Below are positions 1 to 12,266 of a DNA stretch of 64,000 bases, piece by piece; position 1 is the stretch's first letter, and each line of letters starts with the position of its first letter. Below the pieces are notes generated by a model. The model was not told the DNA's origin. It worked only from the letters and a program-made list of their open reading frames with translations, and made no database searches. This stretch comes from Linnemannia elongata. Its lineage: Eukaryota > Mortierellomycota > Mortierellomycetes > Mortierellales > Mortierellaceae. The stretch is taken from assembly GCA_036320915.1 (NCBI GenBank), contig JAXBDG010000021.1, positions 434,001 to 498,000 on the forward strand, in the 5' to 3' direction. The position numbers and the translations under genes were made by a program.

Positions 1-21
1 ATAAAAAAAAAAGTAGATTAC

Positions 22-2617
22 CTTTTGGCACCACTTTTGATGGGCTTTGGCGTAGGCGAGCAAAATGTCCCGGAGATCCTTGGTCTTTTGCAACTGGAAC
101 CGGTCCAAGTCGCCCTGAACCGCACGCGAAATCTTGTCCAAGTCGGAATTCGTTGTCTCCAACTGCTCCTCCAACTAATAGTCGTGCACGAAAAATACAT
201 TAGGACTTGTCAGTACTTTTGGTGGAGCAGAGAAAAATAAATTGTGTAGCGACAATACCCAATACCTAAAATGAAGAAGAGGACTCACCTGTACGATGGC
301 GTCGCGGGTTTTGCCAATGTTGTTACGGCGGGTCGCTTCAGGGTCAACATCGACGATGCTATGAAGAGTATGGCTGAGTGCACTGAAGACGTTCAAACGC
401 GTGCTACGACGCTTCACAGTGCCACTGGAAGGAGGCGAGTGGGTGTGGGCATAAGGGTTGGCAGGGGGCAGCTGGGCATAGGGGTTGGCGGTCGTATCCA
501 CATGTCCATCCGACGAGTCCGTTCCTGCAGCCTTTGGTGCTGAGGTTGAGGATGTGCGTGCATAGGGGTTAAAGTCGGCAGCCTCATCTCCATTCTCAGT
601 CGGCGAGTGGATACTCTCAGGTTCGTTCGTGAAGGTTCCTTCCTCAGAGATCGAATGGTCATCGTCGTTAAGAGTAGCCGTCTCGCCGCGAGCAGTAGTT
701 CCTGAAGTGGTGTTGTTGTTGCTGTTGGTTTGGGTACCACCAGTGGATCCTGAGCGCTCACCCTTGTTTAGTGCGGATTCGATCCTCTTGGCTTCAGTCT
801 CCATACGCTCCAAATTCTCCAATGAGCTCCTCTTAGCCTCCAGCTGATCAGCTGTGCTCTCGGACTGAATGTGCTTCTGGTGTCTGAATTTAAGGATCGC
901 CTTGATAATGCTGGCATACTGAACATATTCCTGCATCGGCTCGTTGACATTGATCTCCAGTGCTTGCATCTATTATAACCCGAGGTAGGAGCAAATTTAG
1001 TCTTAGATTCTTCTTGGTATTATATTACTTTGCGCAAGATGTATTGGTGATGAAAGCTCACCAATGCAGTGGTAGCCATGAAGCTCGAATCGACGGCCTG
1101 TCCAATCTTTTCGATAGCGTTGGCAAGAGGAACGCAGTCCGACTCATTCAGACTGAATCCGTTCAATGTCGCGCCCAAATCCGAGTTGTCATTCGCGATT
1201 TCTAATTACATGTAGCATTGCAGACGCATGACATATCAGTCAACAAGCCATGAGGTACTCAGCGGTGAGAATTTGCTAATCTTCGGTTGAACACTGACGA
1301 TAACTAACCTCCAAGCTTGCGGACGACCTTCTTTTGGCTGCGATCCATGCTTCCTGACAACTGGTTGGAGAACTTTTGAGTGAAGACCTCGCTATCAATG
1401 AAGCGAGGGTTAGGCTCCCTCAAGATTTGAGGAGGAACTCCACCAGGATGTCCTGTAGTACCAGTACCTCCTGGAGATGACTGCGATGAAGCCGAGGGTG
1501 AAGGAGGCTGATCATAGCCCTGTCGAAGAAGATTGGCTGAAGAAGAGCTGGCTGTCAAGGTGGCGTTCAATGCGTTCTTGGGCAACGTCGAGATAGGAGG
1601 GCAATGCATCAACTCGGTCTATCAGTTGTTGGGCAAGAAAACCGATGGAAATACAGCGCGGTATTAGCGTAAAAGTTAGTCTTGAGACATCTCAATGGGT
1701 AAGCAACTCCAGCAAAAGGAACACTCCTCCCTCGGACAGGTCGATGAACAAAGAAAAAGGGCAAAACATACCCAAGAAACCCCCGTCTCCAAGAAACGAT
1801 GGAACACATGTTCGTAGGACAAGATCTCGTGCTTGGCCAGTCTGTTCAGGAACTTTTGCAACATGCGCTTGCGCTTCTCAACCATCGCCGCATCCTCCTT
1901 GCTCTTGTTCTGGATATTGGCGTAGTTGGCTATCATATGAGCGAGTGTTAACATATCTGTTAGCACTCATCTTTTTCTTTCTTCAGTTGATAACAGTAAT
2001 TTACATAGTGCAAAAAGTAGAGGAAACAGTGTCATAGGTGAAAAAGAGTCAAAGGGACTTACAAATGGAATGCTTCTCTGGGATGGGAGGAACAATCAAC
2101 GTTGGGTAAATCCTGCAGAGCACCTTTCGCAATGACTCGAACTCTGAGTAGCGTCTCTTCACTTCGTTTTCCTATTGCGTTCACAAGCAAGAGCGTGTCA
2201 TACGTGAGTGGGTTATTACGTTGTCGTTGTTGTCAGTGCCAAGCCATTATTCGGCGTCCTTTTTTTTTCCTCCTGTTCCACTGCGCATGCACGGAGGTGA
2301 CCTGGCTCTTGTCAACAGCAGCATAGTAAACGAACAATAAACAAGAGGACAAGGCAAAGGCATACCCCGACTTTGATGGTATAGGCGACAAAGGCGGTAG
2401 CGGTGAGGCCATCGGCGACCTTGGTGGCAGAGGTGACGAGGAGGGTGGTGTGGTTGTTGTGAAGGAGGGTAGAGATGGAGCAGCAGGTGGTTCCGGGGGC
2501 AGCACGAGGGATGGTTGTGAAGGCCATGTAGGGCTCGAGTGCGGGCGGGTGTGGTGGAGGGGTGTGGGGTTGCAGCACGTCCTTTGTGCTTGCGTCTTCT
2601 GTGTCTGAGTATGACAT
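22..2617 (-). CDS. ATG20: Sorting nexin Atg20/Snx41 (PX-BAR), 3' end beyond window
   Basis: Seven exons on the minus strand: 2366-2617, 2063-2171, 1772-1929, 1309-1618, 1062-1201, 289-969 and 22-174. They give 601 residues, and the last visible exon ends at a GTAATC donor, so the C-terminus lies outside the window. A PX domain (about residues 60-175) carries [10 protein letters not shown] and [13 protein letters not shown], which are phosphoinositide-binding PX signatures. It is followed by [17 protein letters not shown] and EHVFHRFLE, typical of Atg20/Snx41. A C-terminal BAR region ([18 protein letters not shown], then [16 protein letters not shown]) is interrupted by a Ser/Thr/Asn-rich insert encoded at about 300-780. 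Yeast Atg20 has a comparable disordered gap in its BAR domain. Family role: endosome-to-Golgi retrieval and selective autophagy together with Snx4. The start ATG at 2617 opens a short disordered leader before the PX domain. Family call is secure; Atg20 versus Snx41 naming is less so. Confidence 0.9.
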
Positions 2618-4317
2618 TGCTTGGTTGGTTCGAGGTTGTCGTGAAGGTGAAGGAGAGGGTGTTTGTGCAAGGATGAACCAAAGGCTGAAAAAAGAAAAAA
2701 AGAAAAAAAAAAAAAAAAAAAAAAAAGGAAAGGGAAAGGAAGTGCGAAAAGAGAGGGGAAGGAGTCTATCTCTGTGCGTGTGTCTCTCGATGTGTGTGTG
2801 GGTTTGGGACACGGGCACAAAGGGACAGAGCAAGAAAAGGGCCAGCTGGGCTTCAAGCGTTCCAGTTCAGTTCAACTGTCGTCAAAGTCAAGGGGGAGAA
2901 AGTCAACTCAGAAGGGCACAGGTCACCTGCTGACTTTCTCTAATTGCACATTGCATAATTGACAATGGACTCTGGCAACCACCTTCCATGTCTTTACCAC
3001 ACAACAAGGAAAACTAGCTTCGACCGGGACAAGCATAGAAAAACAAAGAAACATTGGTGCAAACCAAACGATTTTAAATAATATCTATACCAGCAACATC
3101 ATTGGCACAAAGCCCCTTTCCCATCTCCTATCCAGCTCGCCAATTGCCACCAATACAAACTCGCCTACTGGACCATCTAACCACCTCCTCCTCCACCCCG
3201 GGGGCTCAGCAACAACTCAAAGGCCATTGCCAACGACAAATTGCAACAGCCTCTAACCTGCTTCTCCTCCACCAACAACCACCTCGGGGGATCGCCACTC
3301 TGTTCTTGAAGATATCTTCGACGTTATATCGACAACATCCTTCCTGCCTCCATCCCATCCCGAAATCCAGCTGGGTCCTCAACATCTAGTTCTTGACCTC
3401 GAATAAATAATTTAAAAAAAAAACAACTTGTGGGCCGATAGGGTCGTGTCCCCAGTAGGTTAAGGACACGCCCCAATGTCTTGACCAACAAACAGCATGG
3501 TCCCGCGTCTTGTAGGTTGATAGTGGCGGGTAGGGTTGTATCTCCAGTAACTTGAAGGAGGAGGAGGAGGAGGGCGGTAGATAGGGTCATATCCCAGCAG
3601 ATTCTGACGAGGAAGTGGAATACAAAACAGAAACCCCTTCGAATCCAATAAATGGATGCAGGTAAGAGGATGGGGAAGGCACTAGAGAATATAAATCCTT
3701 GCCAGCTATGCAAAGAGTTTATTGATTCTTCAACCGATCCGTTTGTTTTTTTTTGTTTGTGTTTGGCTTTAGAAAAATGTATGGTGATATACAAACAAAC
3801 AAAAAGTGTTTTTTTTTTGTTGTAACTTACCTTTGGCCCGTCTCTTATTATAAACGTTCACATTCCTGTCCACGGATCGATTGGAAATAGTGAAGGAGAG
3901 GAAGGGGTGTGAAGGGAAAAGGAAAGGGTGAAGAGAAATAAAAGGTATTTGTTGACATTTGGTGGAAAGATAACAGACGATGACAAAAAGGCGACACATA
4001 CAACCCGTTGATGGTGATGGATTGATCAAGCTTATCAGTCGATCGTGATCACACCGCGTCGACACAAGAGATACGCGTCCTTACTAAAAGATATGTTCGC
4101 GTTTTCATTTTTTGAATGTTCTTTATTCATTGGAGAGGATGTTGAATGTGTATGGGATGGAAAGGAAAGGTTGCATTAGTGAGAGAATATTAAACAACGA
4201 GAGACTCGTAACGAAAGAAAAAGAAAAGGAAGAAGAATGAAAATGATACTAATAATAATAAAAAGACCTGCTTTTGTTTGTTATGTTTTTTTTTTCGTTT
4301 TCTGGTGTTGGTTTTTT
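2618..4317. other. Intergenic region, no gene supported
   Basis: This holds the upstream region of the Atg20-like gene and the 3' flank of the GDP-mannose pyrophosphorylase gene. It includes a near-pure A tract (about 2693-2726) and three imperfect direct repeats between about 3436 and 3610. Open frames at 3102-3389 (+) and 3324-3794 (-) are low-complexity and show no family motif or splice logic. Confidence 0.6.
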
Positions 4318-6593
4318 CTACATGATGATTTGAGGCTCGGTGATGTTGGCCGAGATGGACTTGTGTGGCAAAATCGATCCTCCGTTGATATAGACCTCAT
4401 CCTTGACAGTGACATAGTCGCCCAATACTGACGTGCCCTCCAAACGGGCCCAGCGACCGATCGTCGAGTGCCAGCCAACAATCGTGTTCTTGATCCAGGC
4501 GAAATCCTTGACAGATGAGCCCTCCAAGAGAACGCAGCGCTGGAGACGGACGCCGTCACCAATCACAACACCGGGTCCAATGACGACGTTGGGTCCAATA
4601 CGGCAGTCCTTACCGATCTTGGCAGTGGGGTCGACAAGGACGTTGCCGCCGTGGACGTAGCCAGAGTTGGGGTTGGCAAGAGCACCGGGGTTGCACTTGT
4701 TGACGTTGGCGAGGTAGAGGCAGGTACCGGTCAAGAAATCCTTGGGCTGACCAACATCCATCCAGAAGCCCTCGAGCGTGAATGAGTGAAGCTGGTGGTC
4801 GGCGGCCATGGCGGGGAAGGTCTCCTGCTCGATCGAGGTGGGCTTGAGCTCAATACGGTCCAGAATAGCAGGGTTGAAGATGTAGATACCAGCGTTGATC
4901 TTGTTACCAACAAACTCGACGGGCTTTTCGACGAAGCGGTCGATCATCGAGCTCTCTGACTTGTTGACAATGACACCGTACTTTGAGGGCTCCTCGACCT
5001 TGGTAACCTATTTAAAAATAACCGAGACAAACAGTCGGGGACAGAGAGAGCGAAAGGGTAAGGTCAGCACTCCAGCTTTGTTTCTTTTTTGTTTTTCCCT
5101 GGCCCACATTGGCGATTGTTTTCCTTTTCGCCTTGACCCATGTAGGGCAACTGTTGCTTGATTTTTGTTGTCAATGCAACCATCGTCTTATCGATGGTCA
5201 AGAAATCAAGAATCTTGCGCATAAACAAACAAAAAAAAAAAAAATGCATGAAAATAATCGTGTTTGATTTGATTCTGTCCAACGTACCACAATGGTTCCC
5301 TCGTTGCCGTGAGCCTCGTGGAAGGCCTTGAGTTCGTGGAAGGGGAAATCGCAAATGACATCAGAGTTGAGGACAAAGAAAGGAGAGTCGTCCTTGCCGA
5401 GGATATCGCGAGCAAGGGCCAAAGGACCAGCTATAAACAATTGAACCAACAAGGCAACGAAGGGGAGGGAAAAAAAGAAAAAGGGTAGGAAGAATGATAG
5501 AAAATAAAGGGGCAGAGGATGGAAGAAGAAGAGAAGAGGAGTAGAGGGGGCAGTAAAAGGACGAAAAGGAAGGAGAGAATGCAGGAAAGGTTAGGTTAAT
5601 CAACTTGAACAGAGTGTTGAGACTTATATCGACAAGAGACAATGCATACTTGAATGCCCTTCCTCGCTTTTAGGCTCCCTCCCTTTCATTCTGCATCCCT
5701 GTAGTGTTCGCTCCTCACATATCAATCCCCCTAAGGGGATCGAGAATGAACGAGAACAATACACGAGAAACGAAAGACGAAGAAAGAGGCCAGAAACAAA
5801 AACAAAAAAAGAGAATAACTTGCCTGTGCCAAGGGGCTCGGTCTCGACTGAGAATGTGATCTTGACATTGTAGATTTCCTCGTACTTCTGGAGGATGGAG
5901 ACCATGACCTCGGGCCTGTAGTTGACAGCCAGGACGATATCAGTAACGCCAGCCTAAAGATACAATGCAAAACAATGCAGGTATTGGTTTAGCGTCAAGT
6001 TGACATACAAAGAAAATGAAGGGTTGCTGTTCTTGGCGCTCGCTTTTGTCCTGTTCTTCACTTCCTGAGAATAATCAATCGCCTTTTTTGTTCTGCTTAT
6101 AGACTCGTATAGTTGTTGTCTCTCTCCTGTGGTAGTGGTGGTGGTCATGATGTAAGACGACCAGTTTGTTCATCTCTGTTCGCTCATCTGAGATCTCCTT
6201 TGTAGTCCGCCTTGTCGCGGGTGTTTGTGTAAGTGTGTTCTGTCGAGATGAGCTGATCACGACTGAAACTGAGTGAGCAAGTGCTGGCTGATTAGCACCC
6301 GACTCATTGTTCATATATAAAAGATAAAGGCATACCTCGGCCAAGGCCTCGATTTGGTGGAGGATCATGGGCTTGTTGGCGAACTCGACCAAGGGCTTGG
6401 GCATGGTCAAGGTAAGAGGACGCAGACGGGTACCGAAACCTATGGCACAAAGGGGGGAGGATACAAAGGTAAAGAGTGTCAATAGCAGTGTGGGAATACA
6501 AGGTCAAGCAGTAACAGTGACATAAAAAAGCGCGCGATGAGTATGTGTGAGAAAGGTAAGGAGCATACCACCGACAAGAATAAGGGCCTTCAT
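4318..6593 (-). CDS. MPG1: Mannose-1-phosphate guanylyltransferase (GDP-mannose pyrophosphorylase)
   Basis: Five exons: 6569-6593, 6336-6439, 5824-5953, 5288-5430 and 4318-5007, 363 residues, which matches the fungal Psa1/Mpg1 length. It makes GDP-mannose from mannose-1-phosphate and GTP in the cytosol. GDP-mannose feeds N- and O-glycosylation, GPI anchors and cell-wall mannan. The first 25-nt exon supplies MKALILVG and exon 2 completes the nucleotide-binding signature with [34 protein letters not shown] and the sugar-binding [18 protein letters not shown] follow. The C-terminal half is a left-handed beta-helix of hexapeptide repeats ([16 protein letters not shown]). Intron 3 starts with GC (ACAG|GCAAGT): only this junction gives [14 protein letters not shown], while the nearest GT alternative shifts frame. 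Divergent from the aminotransferase gene across a 2.1-kb spacer. Confidence 0.97.
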
Positions 6594-8704
6594 GATGTAT
6601 GTATGTGTTGTGTATGGGGGGTAAAAAGGGGAGAAGAGAGAGAGAGAGAAAGAAGTGAGAGAAGGAGTGAGGAGAGTGATGGGGGGTATGAGTTGGTTGA
6701 TGAAGAAGAAGAAGAAAGATGAAAAAGAGATGATGAAAGTAGAAATAGAAAGAAGGCAGGCAGACGCCCTTTGTGGCCAGAGGGCTGTAGTATTAAAATT
6801 GAATTATTGCACTCAACCCAATTGAATAGGGGCACTGCACTCATTTCTTGGTGCGTGTGGGTGTGATGCGATCAATCACTGGCTGGCAAGTGGCTATTGA
6901 TCATTATCTCTTTCTTCTCCATTACTGATCCTTTTTTTTTTTTCTTAGTTTGCAATATCCGTCTCTCATTGACCATGCTAGCCACCCCCTTTGTTCACTC
7001 TTCATAGTCTACCTTTCTTCATTCCTCTTCCTCTTCCTCTTCCTCTTGGTATCATTCCTCCTGCTCTTCTCTTCCTTTCTAGTCTACTCAACCACTTTCC
7101 ATATACATCCAACCCGCGCGCTCAATTCATTTCATTGCAGTACCCATCGCCCTAAAATAATAATTAGTGTCCGCACCTTCTTCTTTTTTACTTTTCTTAT
7201 CAAATTACAGGCTTCCACGTCGAAGCCCACTTCAAGGGGAGCCCTACTTTTTTTTGACAGCCAACTTTATATGTGGCGAGGGGATCTGAGATGTATTTTT
7301 AGCAACCCACTCGTTCATCCCTCACCTTCCTCGTTCTTCTCCTCCTTCGTCGCCGTCTTCTATTCTCTCCGCCCTCTGCCGTTCAAGGCTCCAATACAGC
7401 GTTTGATCGTCCATTCACCACCACCACCACTACTACTACCAATATCACACATTAAGATCTCTCTCTCTCTCTTTTTCTTGTTTTTGGACTCTATCGTCTG
7501 TGTACAAGTTGCCTGTGCTCACCCCCTCTTTTTATTGTTCAGTTCTATCTTTTTTTGGCTCCTTGTTCATACCCCCCCTCTCTCATTCCTCCTCGGTCAG
7601 GCTACAACAAAAAAAAATTGAGCACACCTTCACCTGTTTTCATTTTGAAAACGTGTCGTTTTTCGGTAGCATCGCTTTTTGTGCCCACGTCCCTCTGTAT
7701 CTCACGCCTCATTGTGTGTTTTTGCTTTGTTGTTATTATGTCGTTCATAACAGAAATTCATTTTCTTAGTGTGCGACCATAGTCTCATTATAGACCAGGC
7801 ACCCAGCACGGTGCTAGTCTAGGACCCAAGTCCAACAACTCACATGTTATATGCTATGGCGCTAAGAGTATGCTACTGCCATCGACAATAAAGAGAGAAA
7901 CTACGCCAACAATATACATTGCCTCTTTTGCACCCACATCACCCATTGCACTCACTCACTCACCCAGGGTGTCACTGCCTTGTCATCCCTCACATACCAG
8001 CCACAGTTACTGTGTCACTCCTCGATTTAGGTTTTTTTCAGGCACAAATCACGTCTGAAAGGAGAAAGGCAGTCTCTTGGTATCAATTGATTAAATCTGA
8101 TTGGACACTGATCCCATCAATCCAGCCAACGGGCGGGTGCCTCTTCTTCAACCTTCTGTGGTTCTACTGATGGCTTCTACCGTACTGTACTGTACTGCAC
8201 TGTAGAGTACTTGTATGCACCTAGATGCCTCGTTAAAGTACATTGCCAGGAGGTATGTAGGCGGTGGCCCTTGCCTCATGTCTATTTCCTTATAGCTATC
8301 AAATCTATGTGATTCCAGCTACAGTGGTTGTCCTATGAACTGGACATATGAAGGAGGGACATGCGTGTGAAAGGTAAGGTTCCCCTGCCTCTGGTCTGCA
8401 AGTTTATCAGCAGCCAAAAGGAGCTTGTTGGTGTTGTCTTGAGCCAATTAGGTCTCGCACAGAACATGTCCCCTCTCAGGCCTTCTTTCTCTTTTCCCTC
8501 CCTCCAACGCACGCACTCAGCTTTCCACCTGCACTCCTCTTCCTACCCCAACAAAGATCCTCATCATCGTTTTTTTTTTTTTTAAACTCATCTTCCATTC
8601 TCTCATCGCTTCTTTTCTTTCCTCTTTTTTTTTTTTTTTATTCTTTTTTTTTTCTCATCACTCGCTCCTCCGAACTCCACCCACTTATACCACTCTCCTC
8701 CAAG
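6594..8704. other. 2.1-kb divergent intergenic region
   Basis: It lies between the divergent starts of GDP-mannose pyrophosphorylase (minus) and the aminotransferase (plus), so it should contain both promoters. GA-rich sequence near 6610-6740 mirrors the CT-rich, then CA-rich, layout seen upstream of plus-strand genes. Long plus-strand frames at 6950-7780 are pyrimidine-rich read-through without protein features. A short run of GTACT-like repeats sits at about 8181-8215. T-rich tracts at 8571-8655 immediately precede the aminotransferase ATG. Confidence 0.6.
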
Positions 8705-10753
8705 ATGACTGCCACTGCCGCAAACACCACCGTCTGGGACACCAAGACCCAGCAGTTCCACGGAGGTCAGGACTGGAAGTTCCTTAACAACTTTGTCGAG
8801 GACTTTTCCGTCACCACCAACTGCCTCGGCACCCCTGTCAAGGCCATCAACGCCGCTCGTGATGCTGTACGTTCTTTTTTCTTTCTCTTCTTCGTAACAT
8901 CGAAAAAAAGAAGCCTACTCCTAGCTCGAGATTCTTGGATCTTGTTATACTCAACGCTTGTTTGTATTAGCGTCTCCCATGTCAAGAAAAACAAGAACTC
9001 TAACGTCCTATACACTCTTCCATGTACAACCAATATGAAACAATAGGTCGCCACTTGCCACCACTACCCCCCTGCAAACCAGGAGCCCGCAAAGTCGTCG
9101 TTGGCCGAGTGGATCTGGCCCGAGGCATGGCAGACCAACAGCGAGCGTCTCTTGCTTGGAAACGGTGCCTCCGAGTTGATCGATCTCGTCATCCGATCTG
9201 CTCCTCAGGGTTCCTGGAAGGCTGGTCCTTGGGATGTCCAGGTATGTACTTGGATCTTTTGTGTAGCTAGAAGGAAGCATGTCGACAGGATACACAAAAG
9301 AAGGACAGGTTTCTGTGGGGTTGGGGGAACATTGCGAAGTGCTCTCGGAGAGATGAGGTGTTTTGCCATGTTTTTTTTTTCTTTGTCCGCTTGTTCGCTG
9401 CGTTTTTCATTCATTTGGGGGACAATTTTTTTTTTCTATTCGATGGCTCGGTGGAGAGATGCGTGCCTTTCTTTCTTCTGCATGTGGAAATTGGAATGTG
9501 AGAAATAATCAATTCTGCAAGAAAGAAAATTAAGGCTTATGGGGGAGAAGAAAGAAAAAAGAGAGTTCTCATGGCCTGGTCAGCTCGAGTGAGTACATGA
9601 AGACAAACACCAGCAAACACTTGAACCAAGAAACCCACACGAGGAAATAAGAAAAAGAAAGATGTCGTGATTCAACAGATCAGGGCTCAGATCAGCTTTG
9701 CTCTCTTCCGTTTTTTTTTTTGTTGACTCCTTCAACTTTCTTTTTCTTTTTCCTATCTCGTGGGTGAAACGAGAAAACGACATGATAACAAATTCTAACG
9801 TCTCTTTCTTTATTTCAATCTGGCATAATAGTACAAGGAGTACCAGAGATCTGCAGAGACCAACGGCCGTGATATCCTCTCGCCCAAGGGCGACGACAAG
9901 GCCAACGTTGTCTGCATCGTCAACCCTTGCAATCCCACTGGAGATTACAAGTCCATTGACGAGTTGAAGACCTGGATCTTGGAGAACGTTCAGGACAATG
10001 GAGTCGTCGTCATCGGTATGTTCATCTCTCCTTACTGCTTTTGGCTTTGACCTTCAGAGTTCTTCATGGAACCACCTATAACATGACTCGGGATACATGA
10101 AAAAGAGATAAGAGTAACATTCATTTTCAAGATGACTAACGACCAATTCTTCACTTCTTTTTCTCGTGAAAACAAAACATTAAATAGACGAGTCGATGCA
10201 GATCTGGGTTGGACCCCACTTCCGCGAGGACTCGATGACCAACCAGACCGAGTTCCTGGAGAAGACGTTCAAGGAGCGCAACATTTCGATCTACGTGATC
10301 CACTCTTGGACCAAGATCTGGTCCTGCACAGGACTCCGTCTGGGCTCGATTGTCTGCCCCACCGTCTCTCACTGCGTCGAATTGAAGCGCATCCAGGTCC
10401 CCTGGTCCGTCAACAGCCCCGCATTGGCCTTCTTGGATGAGGTCGTCCGTGATAAGGAGTACCTCGAGGAGACCTGGAGAGTCACCCCCATCTACCGTGC
10501 TCAGTTGATTGAGCGTCTTGAGACCTTGGCTGGAGGTCGTAACTGGGAATACTTTGGCAAGTCGTACCTGAGCTGGGTGTGGGCGGATATGAAGGATGTT
10601 GCTGTTGCCGAGAAAGCTGTTGAGTTGGCTAAGGCTGCTGGTGTCCCTGTCCGTTCGGGCAAGCCTGGATATGAGCGTCCTACGTTTGTTCGTATTGCTG
10701 TTCGCGAACCCAAGCAGACTGATGTTCTCTTGAACGCCTGGAAGGACCTGTAA
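8705..10753 (+). CDS. PLP-dependent aminotransferase, class I/II (fold type I)
   Basis: Four exons: 8705-8866, 9047-9241, 9832-10015 and 10188-10753, 368 residues. Visible fold-type-I signatures are LLLGNGASELIDLVIR (cofactor phosphate-binding loop), NPCNPTGDYKS (the NPxNPTG motif), VVVIDESMQIW (the Asp that contacts the pyridine nitrogen), SWTKIWSCTGLRLGS (with the Schiff-base lysine) and PTFVRIAVRE (the Arg that binds the substrate carboxylate). Length and layout resemble histidinol-phosphate aminotransferase and CobD-type enzymes, but I cannot name the substrate. No targeting signal is evident, so a cytosolic enzyme is likely. The ATG at 8705 follows a T-rich, then CA-rich, leader typical of this window. 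Confidence 0.93.
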
Positions 10754-11104
10754 AGTCCTTTTTCTTATTTCCTTTTATCTGGGATCCCAGGGATCCCTAC
10801 TTTCACATGTATCAATAGCCTCCAATATAGAAAAAATCAACCCCACAACTTTTTTTTACTGATTTTGCTTCCTTGTCTTTTGTGAAGTTCAATTGATCAC
10901 ATGACTTGAGTGTTTGGCTGGTGGCTGAATTTCTAGCAGCTCTCGACTCAGCCTTGCTTGGCTGTAAAAAAAAAAAAAAAGAGAAACGTTTCTTCAACAG
11001 CAGCATCACGCCTACCGGGAACTCTTCAAGACCATCAGGACCAAAAGGACGACTCATCAACAACAAATTACTTCAACACACATACATCATACATATATAC
11101 CAGC
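10754..11104. other. Short intergenic spacer
   Basis: About 350 nt hold the 3' end of the aminotransferase transcript and the promoter of the RPC9 gene. An A-tract at about 10965-10980 is the only distinctive element. Confidence 0.6.
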
Positions 11105-12266
11105 ATGGAGATCCTGCAGACGAATTCAGCAATGCTAAGCAACTACGAGGTGATGGCCTTGTTGGCCGACCAGAAGGCACAACGGATCGCCAACGAGGTT
11201 GCCGGCACGAGGGAAGTGGCCGAGAACCTGCGTACCGTCGAGTTTGAGGTAATACTATCAGATTGGAGGACATTATGGACACAAAAGGAACGAAGGAACG
11301 GGGGATAGGACGGGACATGATGCGTTTTTTTTTTTGCGTTTGTGTGAGGTATCGCCGGCGATACTGAAACTGGAAGAATCATTGAGGCAGGAGAAGAGCA
11401 AGAGCTATATAAACAGGAGTTAATGAGCTGACATATGGCGAAAACGTCCGTATTACTGCCACCATCAGACTTTGCTGTGAGACTTTTATAAGAACGGACA
11501 ATGACTCATTTTTACTCACAAGTAACTTTTCTTTTGGGTATACGTATGGTACTATAGGTGCAGAAATATCTTGCGGCATCACCATGTTCGACACAGTCGG
11601 GGGATCAGATCCGGGAATTGAAGAAGGCTTTCAAGGATTATGAACTCATGAAGGTCGAACTCTTGCAGATCTTGAACCTCAGGCCGAAATCTGCTGTTGA
11701 GCTCTTGTTGGTAAGACGGCTATAACATTACAGGATATATGCAACGGAAGGACTACGGCTAGGACAGCGGAGTCATCCGTAATAGCGACAAGCGCAACAA
11801 ATATCGGCGAACAGTAAAACTACAGACATTAGCACCAAACAGCAACAACAGTATGAACAAACCGCTGTGAAATCGGGAGTAGCGCGAACGTATAAAACGA
11901 CGATGGCCGATTCATGCCTTTTATTCTCGCTCATCAATTCCTTCGTTGGTTTTACTGCGATCAGTGTCGTTGTTCGTCGCACGCATGCGTCACCGTCATA
12001 CATGCAACTAACTGTCTGGATCGAACAGGAATGTAGAGGGAGTGGTGGACAGAAGCCATTGGATCACACGCTTACCAACTTGCCATCTTTTGTTGTGTTT
12101 GTGAATACTCCCTGTAATTTTTTAGGTGATCGAGGAATTTGAGGAACGGTTTTTGCTGGAAGATTGTGACAAGATGCTCAGTATCATTGCCAAGGCGTTA
12201 CCAAGAGACGATGACGAGGAGATGGAGGAAGGAGGCGAGGAGGAAGAGGCTGCTGAGAACGCATAA
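11105..12266 (+). CDS. RPC17: DNA-directed RNA polymerase III subunit RPC9 (Rpc17, CGRP-RCP-like)
   Basis: Three exons: 11105-11248, 11558-11710 and 12126-12266, 145 residues. RPC9/Rpc17 is the Rpb4-like partner of Rpc25/Rpb7 in the Pol III stalk and acts in initiation at tRNA and 5S genes in the nucleus. The sequence begins MEILQTNSAMLSNYEVMALL, as in the family. The HRDC-like core follows: VQKYLAASPC, then KVELLQILNLRPKSAVELL, then VIEEFEERF with a short helix. The family length is 130-160 residues. The C-terminus is an acidic Glu/Asp run. The introns (309 and 415 nt) are longer than most here. A poly(A)-signal-like AATAAA lies at 12410. Confidence 0.93.

Noticed and set aside
3324..3794. 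Minus-strand frame of 156 codons near the pyrophosphorylase 3' flank
   Set aside because: It crosses repeats and low-complexity sequence, shows no domain and overlaps competing frames of equal quality.
6950..7782. Overlapping plus-strand frames of 75-223 codons
   Set aside because: Phe/Ser/Leu/Pro-rich read-through of pyrimidine-rich promoter sequence, with no motif or splice support.
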